24,826 bases of DNA, from contig JBAWVO010000069.1 in assembly GCA_037147235.1 (NCBI GenBank), positions 1 through 24,826 on the forward strand, written 5' to 3'. This document shows positions 14,733-23,214 of the stretch, piece by piece; the first letter of the stretch is position 1; every line of letters begins with the position of its first letter. Both the position numbers and the translations under genes were made by a program. The notes beneath the pieces were generated by a model. It was given only the letters and a program-made list of their open reading frames with translations, made no database searches and was not told where the DNA came from. Source of the stretch: JANXQG01 sp037147235. GTDB taxonomy: Bacteria > Planctomycetota > Planctomycetia > Pirellulales > Thermoguttaceae.

Positions 14733-16154
14733 TTAATCGTATTCTTTTGCGCTCCGCTTCCACAATGGCTTAGGGGCCGCCGTGCGGCCGGAGGGCCGGA
14801 CGCCGGGGCCGATGCCTGTCGCGCCCAGGTCGGTGTCCATCTGCTTGACGAACCCCTGCAACCGGGCCACCACCTCGGGATGCTCGGCGGCGACATTCGT
14901 CTTTTCGCCGATGTCTGCATCGAGATTATACAGCGCGGGCGTGAAAGATCGCAGTTGGGCCTTGCTAAACTTTTGGTCCAATTCGGCTTGGTGAACAAGG
15001 GCCAGTTTCCACGGGCCTGAGCGGACAGCCTCCAGGCGATTTCCGTTGAAGTAGAACAGGGCCTCGTGCGGCGACTCCTTATTCTGCCCTGACAGCAGCG
15101 GCCAGAAGTCCTTGCCGTCGATTTTGCGATCGGCCGGCACTTGGCCGCCAGCCAGTTTGACCAGCGTAGGCAAGACGTCGATCTCGCTTAGGGGGGCGTC
15201 ACAAAGTGAACCGGGGGCGATTTTGCCAGGCCACCAGGCAATTGTCGGCTCTCGCATGCCGCCTTCCCACGTGGAACCTTTGTGACCTCGCAACGGACCG
15301 GCAACCCCGGAGTCCTTGCCTTTCACGTGCCAGGGGCCATTATCGCTGGTGAAAAGTACGAGCGTCCGTTCATTGAGTTTGAGCTTCTTCAGGGTGTCGA
15401 GCACCCGGCCGACGCTCCAATCCACCTCCTCGACCCAGTCGCCGAACTTGCCGTTGGTTGACTTGCCCTGGAACGCCTTACCTGGGTGCAGAGGCACATG
15501 TACCGCCGTATGGGGCAGGTAGAGGAAGAAGGGCCGGTCTTGGTTGGCCGTGATGAACTTGACGGCTTCCTCGGTGTACAACTCGGTGAGTTTGTCCTGC
15601 TCGGCCGGGGCCTCGATCACCTTGGCATCGCGCAGTAATGGTAAGGGCGGACGCCCCTTGGATCCTGGCGAGGCATTGCCGCCCATGTCGTTGGAATAGG
15701 GCAGGCCAAGGTAGTGGTCGAAACCATGTTGGGTTGGCAGGAATTCCGGCTGGTCGCCCAGGTGCCACTTGCCGATGGCCATTGTGGCGTAGCCCTGTTG
15801 CTTGAGGAGGCTCGCCACCGTCTGCTCTTTGGTGCTCAGCCCGATGGGACACGCCGGGAAAATGACATTGGGCAGTGAAACCCGCTTGGCATAGCAGCCG
15901 GTCATCATCTGCGCCCGCGACGGCGTACAGACGGGGGCAGCATAAAAACTGGTGAGTTTCATCCCTTCTGCCGCCATGCGGTCGAGATGGGGAGTGCGAT
16001 TGACCTTCGAGCCATAAGGCCCGATGTCACCGTAACCCATGTCGTCAATAAAGATAATGACGAAGTTGGGTGCCGTGCGTTTCTCCTCGCAAAGACCTAT
16101 TTTTTCCCAGGCCATCGATAAAACGACGGCAACAACAATACGTAGGAATGTCAT
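14733..16154 (-). CDS. Secreted arylsulfatase
   Basis: A type I sulfatase of about 473 residues. From the chosen ATG at 16154 it begins MTFLRIVVAVVLSMAW, a signal peptide. An ATG at 16178 would overlap the upstream gene; the later start has GAGGGA at a suitable distance. Catalytic features are FIDDMGYGDIGPYG (metal-binding Asp pair), the formylglycine motif C76-T-P-S-R, TMAIGKWHLG, and LVLFTSDNGPW. The C-terminal region carries LEAVRSGPWKL and LYNLDADIGEKTNVA, typical of arylsulfatase A-like enzymes. It should hydrolyse sulfate esters outside the cytoplasm. It sits between the response regulator (10-bp gap) and the sulfatase fusion (no gap), so the three form one operon. Confidence 0.93.
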   Translation of the reverse strand: MTFLRIVVAVVLSMAWEKIGLCEEKRTAPNFVIIFIDDMGYGDIGPYGSKVNRTPHLDRMAAEGMKLTSFYAAPVCTPSRAQMMTGCYAKRVSLPNVIFPACPIGLSTKEQTVASLLKQQGYATMAIGKWHLGDQPEFLPTQHGFDHYLGLPYSNDMGGNASPGSKGRPPLPLLRDAKVIEAPAEQDKLTELYTEEAVKFITANQDRPFFLYLPHTAVHVPLHPGKAFQGKSTNGKFGDWVEEVDWSVGRVLDTLKKLKLNERTLVLFTSDNGPWHVKGKDSGVAGPLRGHKGSTWEGGMREPTIAWWPGKIAPGSLCDAPLSEIDVLPTLVKLAGGQVPADRKIDGKDFWPLLSGQNKESPHEALFYFNGNRLEAVRSGPWKLALVHQAELDQKFSKAQLRSFTPALYNLDADIGEKTNVAAEHPEVVARLQGFVKQMDTDLGATGIGPGVRPSGRTAAPKPLWKRSAKEYD

Positions 16155-16164
16155 TGAAGGTCCC

Positions 16165-16809
16165 TCACGCCAAATCATTCCTGACTGCCCACAATGCCGC
16201 CTGCGTGCGATCCGTGAGACCGATCTTCCGAAAAATGTGCTGCACGTGCTCTTTGACGGTCTCGTAGCTGATCTTCATCTCCTCGGCGACCTGCTTATTG
16301 GACAGTCCCCGGGCGATATGCCGCAGCACCTCACCTTCACGTTGGCTCAAGGAGGCTTCGAGACAGTTGGTAAGCCGCGGCGTTCTCAGGGCACCGCTCA
16401 CGCTGCGAAGCTTTTCTTGGCTCCATGCGCTCGCGCCGGTGGCTGCGGTGCGAAGGGTGTTCAGGAACTCGTCCCGAGTGCAACTCTTCAACAAGAAGCC
16501 GCTGGCACCCAGAGCAATCGCTCGGGCGATATTGGCGGGATTGTCGAATGCAGAGAACATGAGTACCGGCAGATTTGGCTTATCGAGCTTGATGCGGCCC
16601 AGGACGGTCAACCCGTCGCCGTCGGGCATCCGGACGTCCAGCAGCACAAGATCAACTGTCTTTTCCAGGGCGAGCTTGATGGCAGCCTGGCCGGACGTGG
16701 CTTCCGCCACGACTTTAATTTCTGTACCTGCAAGGAGGGTTTTGACGCCCGATCGAACCATTTCATGGTCGTCGGCGATAAGAATCTGGATTTTGTGTTC
16801 CGTGGGCAT
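16165..16809 (-). CDS. NarL/LuxR-type two-component response regulator
   Basis: A 214-residue regulator with an N-terminal receiver domain (residues 7-123: acidic pair D13-D14, phospho-acceptor D58 in VLLDVRMPD, Thr/Ser position in MFSAFD, Lys in FLLKS) and a C-terminal LuxR-type helix-turn-helix (about 148-210: LSQREGEVLRHIARGLSNKQVAEEMKISYETVKEHVQHIFRKIG). It is full length. No histidine kinase is encoded in the window. Its stop lies 10 bp before the sulfatase start and it heads the operon, so it may control the two sulfatases or respond to their substrate. Its own target sites cannot be identified from the sequence. Confidence 0.95.
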   Translation of the reverse strand: MPTEHKIQILIADDHEMVRSGVKTLLAGTEIKVVAEATSGQAAIKLALEKTVDLVLLDVRMPDGDGLTVLGRIKLDKPNLPVLMFSAFDNPANIARAIALGASGFLLKSCTRDEFLNTLRTAATGASAWSQEKLRSVSGALRTPRLTNCLEASLSQREGEVLRHIARGLSNKQVAEEMKISYETVKEHVQHIFRKIGLTDRTQAALWAVRNDLA

Positions 16810-16964
16810 TGGAAAGGCCTAATAGGGAAAAATTGTCGGAAAGAACCGGAAAGGGTAAACAAACCTCTATTATGCGCAGCTTGAGCGGAAATTTGCAAGT
16901 ATTCTGCCAATAAATACAACCAACCGCCAAAATAGGGCTCTTCCGGTTATGGGCGCAGCAGTAG

Positions 16965-17022
16965 GGCGGGCTTTAGCCCGCCTCCTCCAAAAAAGCCTGC
17001 AAAGGCGGGCTAAAGCCCACCC
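16965..17022. repeat. Pair of REP-like GC-rich palindromes
   Basis: GGCGGGCTTTAGCCCGCC (16965-16982) is a palindrome with 8-bp arms. About 20 bp further, GGCGGGCTAAAGCCCACC (17004-17021) is a near copy in inverted form, so the two can also pair with each other. It lies directly downstream of the spermidine synthase-like gene (stop at 17050) and may end its transcript. The remaining gap to 16809 shows nothing else. Confidence 0.55.
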
Positions 17023-17049
17023 CACAAATATCAATTACCCTAAAGCCGC

Positions 17050-19407
17050 TCACTCGTCCGCATCCGCTCTGCGCATCCACTTGGGCAGCCAGTTCCAGTT
17101 CATTACGCTGACGATGCTCGAATAGTCGTCGGTCCAGAGCGCCACGCCTTCCTCGGGTTCGAGCGGTTGCCAGTCTTCGTTGTCGTTGAGCTGCCCCAGA
17201 TCCTCCGGCATTCGGGCCAGTACGGCCCACGTCGACGAAGTCTTGCCATTGCCCGTTTCATCGTCATCTTCGCGTAGTCGGGCCACAACGCCCAATTTTT
17301 TGGCCGTGCCGGCTAAGACCGGCTCCAGCCGCAAATGCCGGTTCGAGACATGCACCATCAGTAATCCGTGTGGAGCGAGCTTCTGGAAATACATTTTCAC
17401 GGCCTCATACGTGATGAGATGGACGGGAATCGCGTCGGAGCTGAAGGCGTCGATCAGCAGCACGTCGAACTGGCCGTTGGGTTCGCGGGCAAGCGTCAGC
17501 CGGGCATCGCCCATGCGGATCTGCGGCCGCACGCGGCTACGGGAGAGATAAGTGAAGTAGTCGGGGTTCTCCGCGATTCGCCGCACGACTGCGTCGATCT
17601 CGAAATAGGTGAGTCTCTGCCCGGGCTGGGCGTAGGCCGCAACGGTACCGGTTCCCAGGCCCACGACGCCGATGTGGCCTCGCAGAAATGGAACGCGTTC
17701 TTTCAGGGCGTCGAACACCTCGCCCACCGGTCCGGTACGGTAGTAATAGGTCCAAGGCTCAAGGGAGTCTTCCGGGTCGCGGCTCTGTTGGCCGTGCATG
17801 GTCGAACCGTGCATCAGCGTGTGAGAGTCGATCTGTTCTCCATCGCGATCGTAGTGATCGATCTGGACACGGAGGACGCCAAAGAAACTCCGCGCGGAAT
17901 AAAGGACGCGTTCCTGGTCGCCACTGATCGCACAGATAACCAAGAGCGTCGCAATGGACGTGGCAAAGCGGACGCGGCGGCGCTGAAGCAGGAAGGCCAG
18001 AACTCCCGCCAAGACAACCCAGCAGATTTGCGCCGTCGGGTTGGTGATCGCCAGAGCGAATGTCTTCAGCGACCCCGAACTCCACGTCGCGGCCATGTCG
18101 GCAAGACGTCCGTGCGAAAGGGCGCAAACGGCAAAGGCGAAGACGCAACCTTGCACCAACATCAGCAATAGATCGCATGGTCGCCAGAACCAATCGTATC
18201 GGCGCGATCGCGGCAGCGGACGGAGCAGGCACGCCGCCACGAGCATCAGCGGGTACTCCAGAACGCTATTGAAGATCAGCGGGGCCACGAGCGCGCAGAG
18301 CAGGCCGCCGACGACACCGCCGGCGGACATCCAGAGATAAAACTCGGTCAGGTGCTTGCTCGCCGGGCGGTCGGCGGCCATCGCCCCGTGACATACCAGC
18401 GCGGTAAGAAAGAATGCCGCCAAATGCAGCATGCCCACGGAGACGATGCCGAAGGTTTGCAGTCCTCCAACGTAGATCGTGGCCGCCGAACCGGCGAGTC
18501 CCGCGGCCTGAAATATCCGCAACAGCCAAAGCCACTTTAAGATCGGCCAGCGAGCGAACACCAGGATGAACGAGAGTAGGTAAAGCCCCAGCGGAATGGC
18601 CCAAAGCAGCGGCATCGACGCGATATCGACGGAAAGGTGCGCCGTGACACCCATCAACAACGCCGAGGGCACGAGCGCCAACGCCAGCCAGTGGAGACGG
18701 CGGAGCAGCGTGATCGGCGCATGAAAGCCGGCAGGAAGTAGATCCTCCTTTTGCGATGGATCGGAATCCTCGGCCGCGGACCGAGTGGCTGGTTCGGTGA
18801 CCGCCGTTGGACGCCTTCCGGCGATCCACAGCGCGGCCGCACAGAGTCCAAAGAAGGCCATGAAAAGCCCGTAGCCGGCGGTCCACCACTGCGTTTGCAA
18901 GGCGAGCGGCAGGCGCGGCTCGATCAGCAGCGGATAGGCCGCCAATCCGGCAAGGCTGCCGAGATTGCTTGCCGCGTAGAGGAAATAGGGGTCTTTCGCC
19001 GACCGCCCGCCGCAGTGGGCAAACCAGGCTTGCAATACCGGCGCACTGGCCGAAATGCAGAAAAACGGCAGCCCCACGCAAACCGTCAGCAGCAGCAAGA
19101 GCCAGGGAGCGGGATTGCTCTCGCCCGGCGGCGTCCAGCCTTGAGCCACGCTGATCGGCAAGCAGATCCACGCCATGCACAAAAGCGCAATATGCAGCAC
19201 GGGCTGCCGCCGCGGGCCAAGCCACTTCAGCGAGAGGTGGGCATAGATATAGCCGGCCATCAAGACGGCCTGGTAAAACACCAGGCACGTATTCCAGACC
19301 GAGGGCGACCCACCCAGCAGGCGCAGCACCATTTTGGCAAACATCGGCTCGACGATGAACATCAGCGCAGCACTGAGCAGGATTGTGGCCGCGAAAATTA
19401 ATTGCAC
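17050..19407 (-). CDS. Membrane-fused spermidine synthase-like protein
   Basis: A 785-residue protein. Residues 1 to about 490 form an integral membrane region with ten or more hydrophobic segments, beginning MQLIFAATILLSAALMFIVEPMFAKMVL, the usual start of fused MFS/spermidine synthase proteins. The C-terminal part (about 500-770) is a Rossmann methyltransferase-like domain of the spermidine synthase family: GHIGVVGLGTGTVAAYA, LTYFEID, MGDARLTL and DVLLIDAFSSDAIPVHL. Aminopropyl transfer is the family activity, but the fused forms are mostly uncharacterised and the substrate is unknown. The gene overlaps the end of the ROK kinase by 10 bp and so is translationally coupled to it. Confidence 0.85.
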   Translation of the reverse strand: MQLIFAATILLSAALMFIVEPMFAKMVLRLLGGSPSVWNTCLVFYQAVLMAGYIYAHLSLKWLGPRRQPVLHIALLCMAWICLPISVAQGWTPPGESNPAPWLLLLLTVCVGLPFFCISASAPVLQAWFAHCGGRSAKDPYFLYAASNLGSLAGLAAYPLLIEPRLPLALQTQWWTAGYGLFMAFFGLCAAALWIAGRRPTAVTEPATRSAAEDSDPSQKEDLLPAGFHAPITLLRRLHWLALALVPSALLMGVTAHLSVDIASMPLLWAIPLGLYLLSFILVFARWPILKWLWLLRIFQAAGLAGSAATIYVGGLQTFGIVSVGMLHLAAFFLTALVCHGAMAADRPASKHLTEFYLWMSAGGVVGGLLCALVAPLIFNSVLEYPLMLVAACLLRPLPRSRRYDWFWRPCDLLLMLVQGCVFAFAVCALSHGRLADMAATWSSGSLKTFALAITNPTAQICWVVLAGVLAFLLQRRRVRFATSIATLLVICAISGDQERVLYSARSFFGVLRVQIDHYDRDGEQIDSHTLMHGSTMHGQQSRDPEDSLEPWTYYYRTGPVGEVFDALKERVPFLRGHIGVVGLGTGTVAAYAQPGQRLTYFEIDAVVRRIAENPDYFTYLSRSRVRPQIRMGDARLTLAREPNGQFDVLLIDAFSSDAIPVHLITYEAVKMYFQKLAPHGLLMVHVSNRHLRLEPVLAGTAKKLGVVARLREDDDETGNGKTSSTWAVLARMPEDLGQLNDNEDWQPLEPEEGVALWTDDYSSIVSVMNWNWLPKWMRRADADE

Positions 19408-20438
19408 GATAGGTTCCCCCGCTTTAGTCGAGCCAATCCCGCGGCACCGATGAAACCAGCATCGCTACCAAGAGTCGCAAAATCGATGACGGTTTGGTCG
19501 GAGAGTATTTTGAACGATCGTATCTGCACCTGACCGCGGATGCGATCGAGAAAATTTCGCCCGACTTCGCTCGCCGCACCGCCGAACGTCATCGCTCCAC
19601 CTAGCAGAATGCCGCTAGGGTCGATGGTGTGCATGATGTTGACGATGCCTGCGGCCAGGTAGTCGGCCGTCTCGGCGATCAACTCAGCCGCAAGCGCATC
19701 GCCCTTCTCGCTTTCGTGACAGAGCAGTTCCGGCGTCAGTACGGCACCGGCGGCGATCTGCTGGGCAAGCGAGCTTGTCCGGCCGCTCGATAGGGCCTCG
19801 CGCGTTCGCTGCACGACGGCCGTTGCGCTGGCGTAGGCCTCCAAGTGGCCGCGAAGTCCGCACCCGCACATCCGTGCGGTCGCGTTGCAATCGATGAGGA
19901 GGTGCCCGCACTCGCCGCCAAAGCCATGTTCGCCGCTAAGAACGCGGTCGCCCAGCACGATGCCGCAGCCGATGCCCGTACCCAGTGTGATCAAGGCCAT
20001 GCTGCGAAAGCCGCGGCCCGAGCCAGCCCAAAATTCGCCAAAGGCGGCCGCGTCGGCATCGTTGGCGATCACGGCCGGCAGGCCGCAGTGCCGGCCAATA
20101 CCTTCACGAATAGCAAACCCATCCCAGCCTTTTAGATTGACGACTTTGATAATTCGCCCGCCCGGAATATCGAGGATGCCGGGCAATCCCAGGCTGACGC
20201 CGGCGACCGCATCGAGGCTCAATCCGGCCGCTTCGATCGTCCCGCGCACCGCGCTGCCTATCCGCTCGGCAGCATCCTCCGGACCGCGTTCCATCTCCGT
20301 GGGAATGCTCATCCAAGAGAGCGGCCGGCCAAGGTCATCGACGATGCCGAGCTTGATATTGGTTCCGCCCAGGTCTATTCCGGCATAAAATGGCGGCCGA
20401 GCCTCGGCGGCCGGCAAGAAACGACGAACAAGAGACAT
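19398..20438 (-). CDS. ROK-family sugar kinase (glucokinase-like)
   Basis: A 346-residue cytoplasmic kinase. The N-terminal phosphate-binding motif is YAGIDLGGTNIKLG (from residue 18), followed by GVSLGLPGILD, and the sugar-binding and catalytic region VIANDADAAAFGEFW, with the catalytic Asp in NDAD. ITLGTGIGCGIVLG and GHLLID follow. The zinc-binding motif of ROK proteins, C-x-C-G-x-x-G-C-x-E, reads CGCGLRGH198LE here: the third Cys is replaced by His, which may still coordinate zinc. It probably phosphorylates glucose or a related hexose. It is followed by the overlapping membrane-fused spermidine synthase-like gene and preceded by rplU with an 86-bp gap. Confidence 0.92.
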   Translation of the reverse strand: MSLVRRFLPAAEARPPFYAGIDLGGTNIKLGIVDDLGRPLSWMSIPTEMERGPEDAAERIGSAVRGTIEAAGLSLDAVAGVSLGLPGILDIPGGRIIKVVNLKGWDGFAIREGIGRHCGLPAVIANDADAAAFGEFWAGSGRGFRSMALITLGTGIGCGIVLGDRVLSGEHGFGGECGHLLIDCNATARMCGCGLRGHLEAYASATAVVQRTREALSSGRTSSLAQQIAAGAVLTPELLCHESEKGDALAAELIAETADYLAAGIVNIMHTIDPSGILLGGAMTFGGAASEVGRNFLDRIRGQVQIRSFKILSDQTVIDFATLGSDAGFIGAAGLARLKRGNLSCN

Positions 20439-20524
20439 GACGATTGTGCCTTTCCAGCTTCGTTATATCGGAGCCGGCACGGCGTTGCAATCACTCACCA
20501 GGGCACAATACCGATTCTTCGGGG

Positions 20525-20839
20525 CTACCCGATCGTTATCTTTTCGATCAGCACGCGGGTGTGAAGCTGACGGTGGCCAGTGCGACGTCGGTAGTTTTTG
20601 CGCCGACGGAACTTCTGGACAACCAGCTTTGGCCCCTGCACGACGGATACCACTTTGGCGGTGACTACGGCCGCAGGCAACGCTGGACGGCCGATCTTCA
20701 GGCCGGAATCGTCGCGAAAGGCCAGCACCCGCTCGAACTTAATTTCTTCGCCGGCCTCGAGATCGCGAAAATCGATGTCGAGCTCCTGGCCCTCTTCCAC
20801 CTTGAGTTGGCGGCTGCCGTCTTCAATAATTGCGTACAT
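20525..20839 (-). CDS. rplU: 50S ribosomal protein L21
   Basis: A 104-residue protein starting MYAIIEDGSRQLKVEEGQ, the conserved N-terminus of L21, and ending with KFRRRKNYRRRTGHRQLHTRV, the basic RNA-binding tail. L21 binds 23S rRNA in the large subunit. The ATG at 20839 is chosen over an in-frame start at 20869 because it gives the standard N-terminus and has AGGA upstream. In most bacteria rpmA (L27) follows directly; here the next gene is the ROK kinase, so the usual pair is split. Confidence 0.96.
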   Translation of the reverse strand: MYAIIEDGSRQLKVEEGQELDIDFRDLEAGEEIKFERVLAFRDDSGLKIGRPALPAAVVTAKVVSVVQGPKLVVQKFRRRKNYRRRTGHRQLHTRVLIEKITIG

Positions 20840-21005
20840 AAGTAATCCTACGTCGATTTCGAGTGTCAAGCCTTATAGTGTACTGCGGCCGGCGGTTCCA
20901 TACAAGGGGGGCGGAATGAGAAATTTAACGTGGGCAGGAGGCGGCCGATGCATTATAATCCCAACAACAGCGTATCGGCACAACGTAGCCCAAAAAATCA
21001 AGGCG

Positions 21006-21027
21006 ACGGAATAAATTCCGTTCTACG
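21006..21027. repeat. Short palindromic element upstream of the Gfo/Idh-like gene
   Basis: ACGGAAT and ATTCCGT form a 7-bp stem (21006-21021), followed by TCTACG. It is the reverse complement of the motif at 7915-7937 with one base difference, and lies about 36 bp before the next gene, as that one lies before argG. Confidence 0.5.
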
Positions 21028-21062
21028 AAGCACGAAGAAACCCCCATTTTGAGGAGTATATT

Positions 21063-22409
21063 ATGGATCGGCGAAATTTTTTATCTCGCTCAAAGTCGGC
21101 CGGCCTGGGTATCGCCGCCGGGCTGGCGATTTTGCCTAATGCGGCGTCCGTTTTTGGGGCACCCGCCAATGAGAGGCTTTCACTGGCCATCGTGGGGCTG
21201 CGAAATCGTGGGCTGGTGCTGGCCACTGCCTTTGCCCAACGGGCTGATTGCCGTATTGCCTACCTGTGCGACGCGGATAGCAGCTTGAAAGATTCACGGA
21301 CCGATAGCGTGGCGAAGGTGCAGGGAGGCGTTGCCCCGAAATTCGTCCAAGATTTCCGTAAAGCACTGGACGACACGTCCGTCGATGCCGTAGTTATCGC
21401 CACGCCCGATCACTGGCATTGCCTGGCGACGATTTGGGCATGTGAGGCCAAGAAAGATGTCTTCGTGACCGCCCCCCTGAGTCACAATCCGTGGGAAGGG
21501 CGGCGGGCGGTTGAGGCAGCGAGAAAGCACGAACGAATTGTCGTCGCCGACTTGGCATGCCGTAGTTCCTCCTATGGCGCAAGTGCCAAGAAGTACATCG
21601 ACTCCGGCAAGCTTGGCAAGATCCACTTCTGCCGTGTTTGTGAGCAGTCCGGCCAGGGCAATTTTCCCGTTTTGCCCGCCGCCGCCGTGCCTGAATGCCT
21701 CGATTGGAACACATGGAATGGTCCGGCTCCCCAAACCCCGTATAACGCCAACTGCCAAAACAACTGGCACGGCTACTGGCAATACTCCGGCGGGAACACC
21801 GCAGTTGAGGGCATCCATCAGCTTGATCTGGCACGCTGGCTATGCAGTTTGGACTATCCCAAGTCGGTCACCGCGCGAGGTACGCGGTTCGATACGTCCG
21901 GGGCGAACGAAACGCCCGACACCATGGTCAGCCTGTTTGAGTTTGACCGTCTGCTGCTGAGCTTCGAGTTGACGCTGACCACGCCTTACATGACGCGGAT
22001 TTCTCAGGCGGTTCGCAATGGCGACGTGTTTCCCCATTGGCCGCAGTGTGGATCGCGGGTGGAAATCTATGGCAGTGAAGGCATGATGATTGTCGGAGCC
22101 CACGGCGCGGGGTGGCAGGTCTTCGCCCGGCCTCGGCACGAGCAAGCGACGCTCGTAGAGCGCGGCTGGGGCAAACCGGTCGATTTGGAGCACCAGCAGA
22201 ATTTTGTTGATAGCGTCCGCAATCGCAAGCGGTCCAGTGCCGATGTCGAGGAGGCGCATCGAAGTACCCTGCTGGTCCATTACGCCAACATGAGCTATCG
22301 TACCGAGGGACAGAAGCTTCAGGTTGATCCGAAGACCGAGGCCGTCGATAGCCCCGAGGCCATGAAACTCTTCCGCCGCTCCTATCGGAAACCCTGGGTG
22401 GTGGGGTAG
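21063..22409 (+). CDS. Tat-exported Gfo/Idh/MocA-family protein, EKP motif missing
   Basis: A 448-residue protein with a twin-arginine signal (MDRRNFLSRS) and a hydrophobic segment to about residue 33. An N-terminal Rossmann domain (about 38-170: LAIVGLRNRGLVLATAF, DAVVIATPDHWHCLATIWA) is followed by the alpha/beta oxidoreductase C-terminal domain (NWHGYWQYSGGNTAVEGIHQLDLARW). Relatives have VFVEKPLSHN with the catalytic Lys; here it reads VFVTAPLSHN, with Thr136 and Ala137 replacing Glu and Lys. The His in GIHQLDLARW remains. It may therefore bind rather than oxidise a sugar, or act by another mechanism. AGGAG precedes the start ATG. Such secreted Gfo/Idh proteins are abundant in planctomycetes. 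Confidence 0.9.
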   Translation: MDRRNFLSRSKSAGLGIAAGLAILPNAASVFGAPANERLSLAIVGLRNRGLVLATAFAQRADCRIAYLCDADSSLKDSRTDSVAKVQGGVAPKFVQDFRKALDDTSVDAVVIATPDHWHCLATIWACEAKKDVFVTAPLSHNPWEGRRAVEAARKHERIVVADLACRSSSYGASAKKYIDSGKLGKIHFCRVCEQSGQGNFPVLPAAAVPECLDWNTWNGPAPQTPYNANCQNNWHGYWQYSGGNTAVEGIHQLDLARWLCSLDYPKSVTARGTRFDTSGANETPDTMVSLFEFDRLLLSFELTLTTPYMTRISQAVRNGDVFPHWPQCGSRVEIYGSEGMMIVGAHGAGWQVFARPRHEQATLVERGWGKPVDLEHQQNFVDSVRNRKRSSADVEEAHRSTLLVHYANMSYRTEGQKLQVDPKTEAVDSPEAMKLFRRSYRKPWVVG

Positions 22410-22445
22410 GGAATCTTCCGGTATGGGTCGCAAGAGCCAATAATT

Positions 22446-22969
22446 GTAGGGTGGGGAGAGCGCAGCGAGCCCCCATACGCACGAAGTTAAGGAATTCACT
22501 CGTTTGGGTCTGTGAGAGCCTCAGGCAGGAAACCGCCCGGGGCCACCTCGTTGTTACACACATCGTTTGGACCCCATCCGGCTTGCCGGATGGTGAACAA
22601 GGTTGAATGGCTAAATTGGAGAACAAAGACCAACACGACCCCATCCACCTTGGTGGATGGTGAAGGAGGTTGCTTGGCTAGATCGCGAACATGGGCTAGC
22701 TAGATAACCTGATTCACCATCCAGCAAGCTGGATGGGGTCTAGGTTAGATTGCTTTCGTTGCTAGCTGACCAACCTTCTTCACCATCCAGCAAGCTGGAT
22801 GGGGTCGCTCAAGAACTTGTGTATGGCAACGGAGGCCACCAGGTCCCGAACTCCCTCCGCACGGAAGGCGACAACCTACGAAATCCGCAGGAAGTTTTGC
22901 TTGGGACAATGAACCCCAAAATCCTTAACTTCGTGCGTATGGGGGCTCGTTTCACTCTCCCCACCCTAC
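22446..22969. repeat. 524-bp fold-back element with 48-bp terminal inverted repeats
   Basis: The ends 22446-22493 (starting GTAGGGTGGGGAGAG, ending GAAGTTAAGGA) and 22922-22969 are inverted copies with three differences in 48 bases. Inside are four hairpins of the type CCCCATCC-loop-GGATGGTGAA: two in forward orientation (22572-22597, 22638-22665) and two reversed (22713-22740, 22779-22806). Much of the interior also pairs imperfectly, so the whole can fold on itself. There is no coding capacity and no clear target-site duplication. The rest of the 805-bp gap from 22410 to 23214 holds a short non-coding stretch with the ribosome site of the next gene. Confidence 0.75.
22546..22597 (+). repeat. 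52-bp repeat, copy 1
   Basis: This stretch, beginning CCTCGTTGTTAC and ending GCCGGATGGTGAA, recurs at 24775-24826 with a single base change (A to C at the eleventh to twelfth base after CCTCG). It includes one of the CCCCATCC hairpins. Confidence 0.8.
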
Positions 22970-23214
22970 TTCTGCACACAAAACTGGAAGAGCCTTATTC
23001 CTTCGCTCTATCTTCGTCCGGCGATATGCGTAAAAATAAGCAGCTTGCGTAAGCTACGCGACATGCGAAGACTTTTCCCTAAATATCGGATTTTCTTAGT
23101 ATTCGGATTACAACGCGTCGATACCCTCGATCAGGTCAGGAAAACATTACCTGGCTTACGGCATTTACAGTTCTAACTCAGGGTCGGAAGTTTAGGGTAT
23201 CCAAGGGGGAAATC

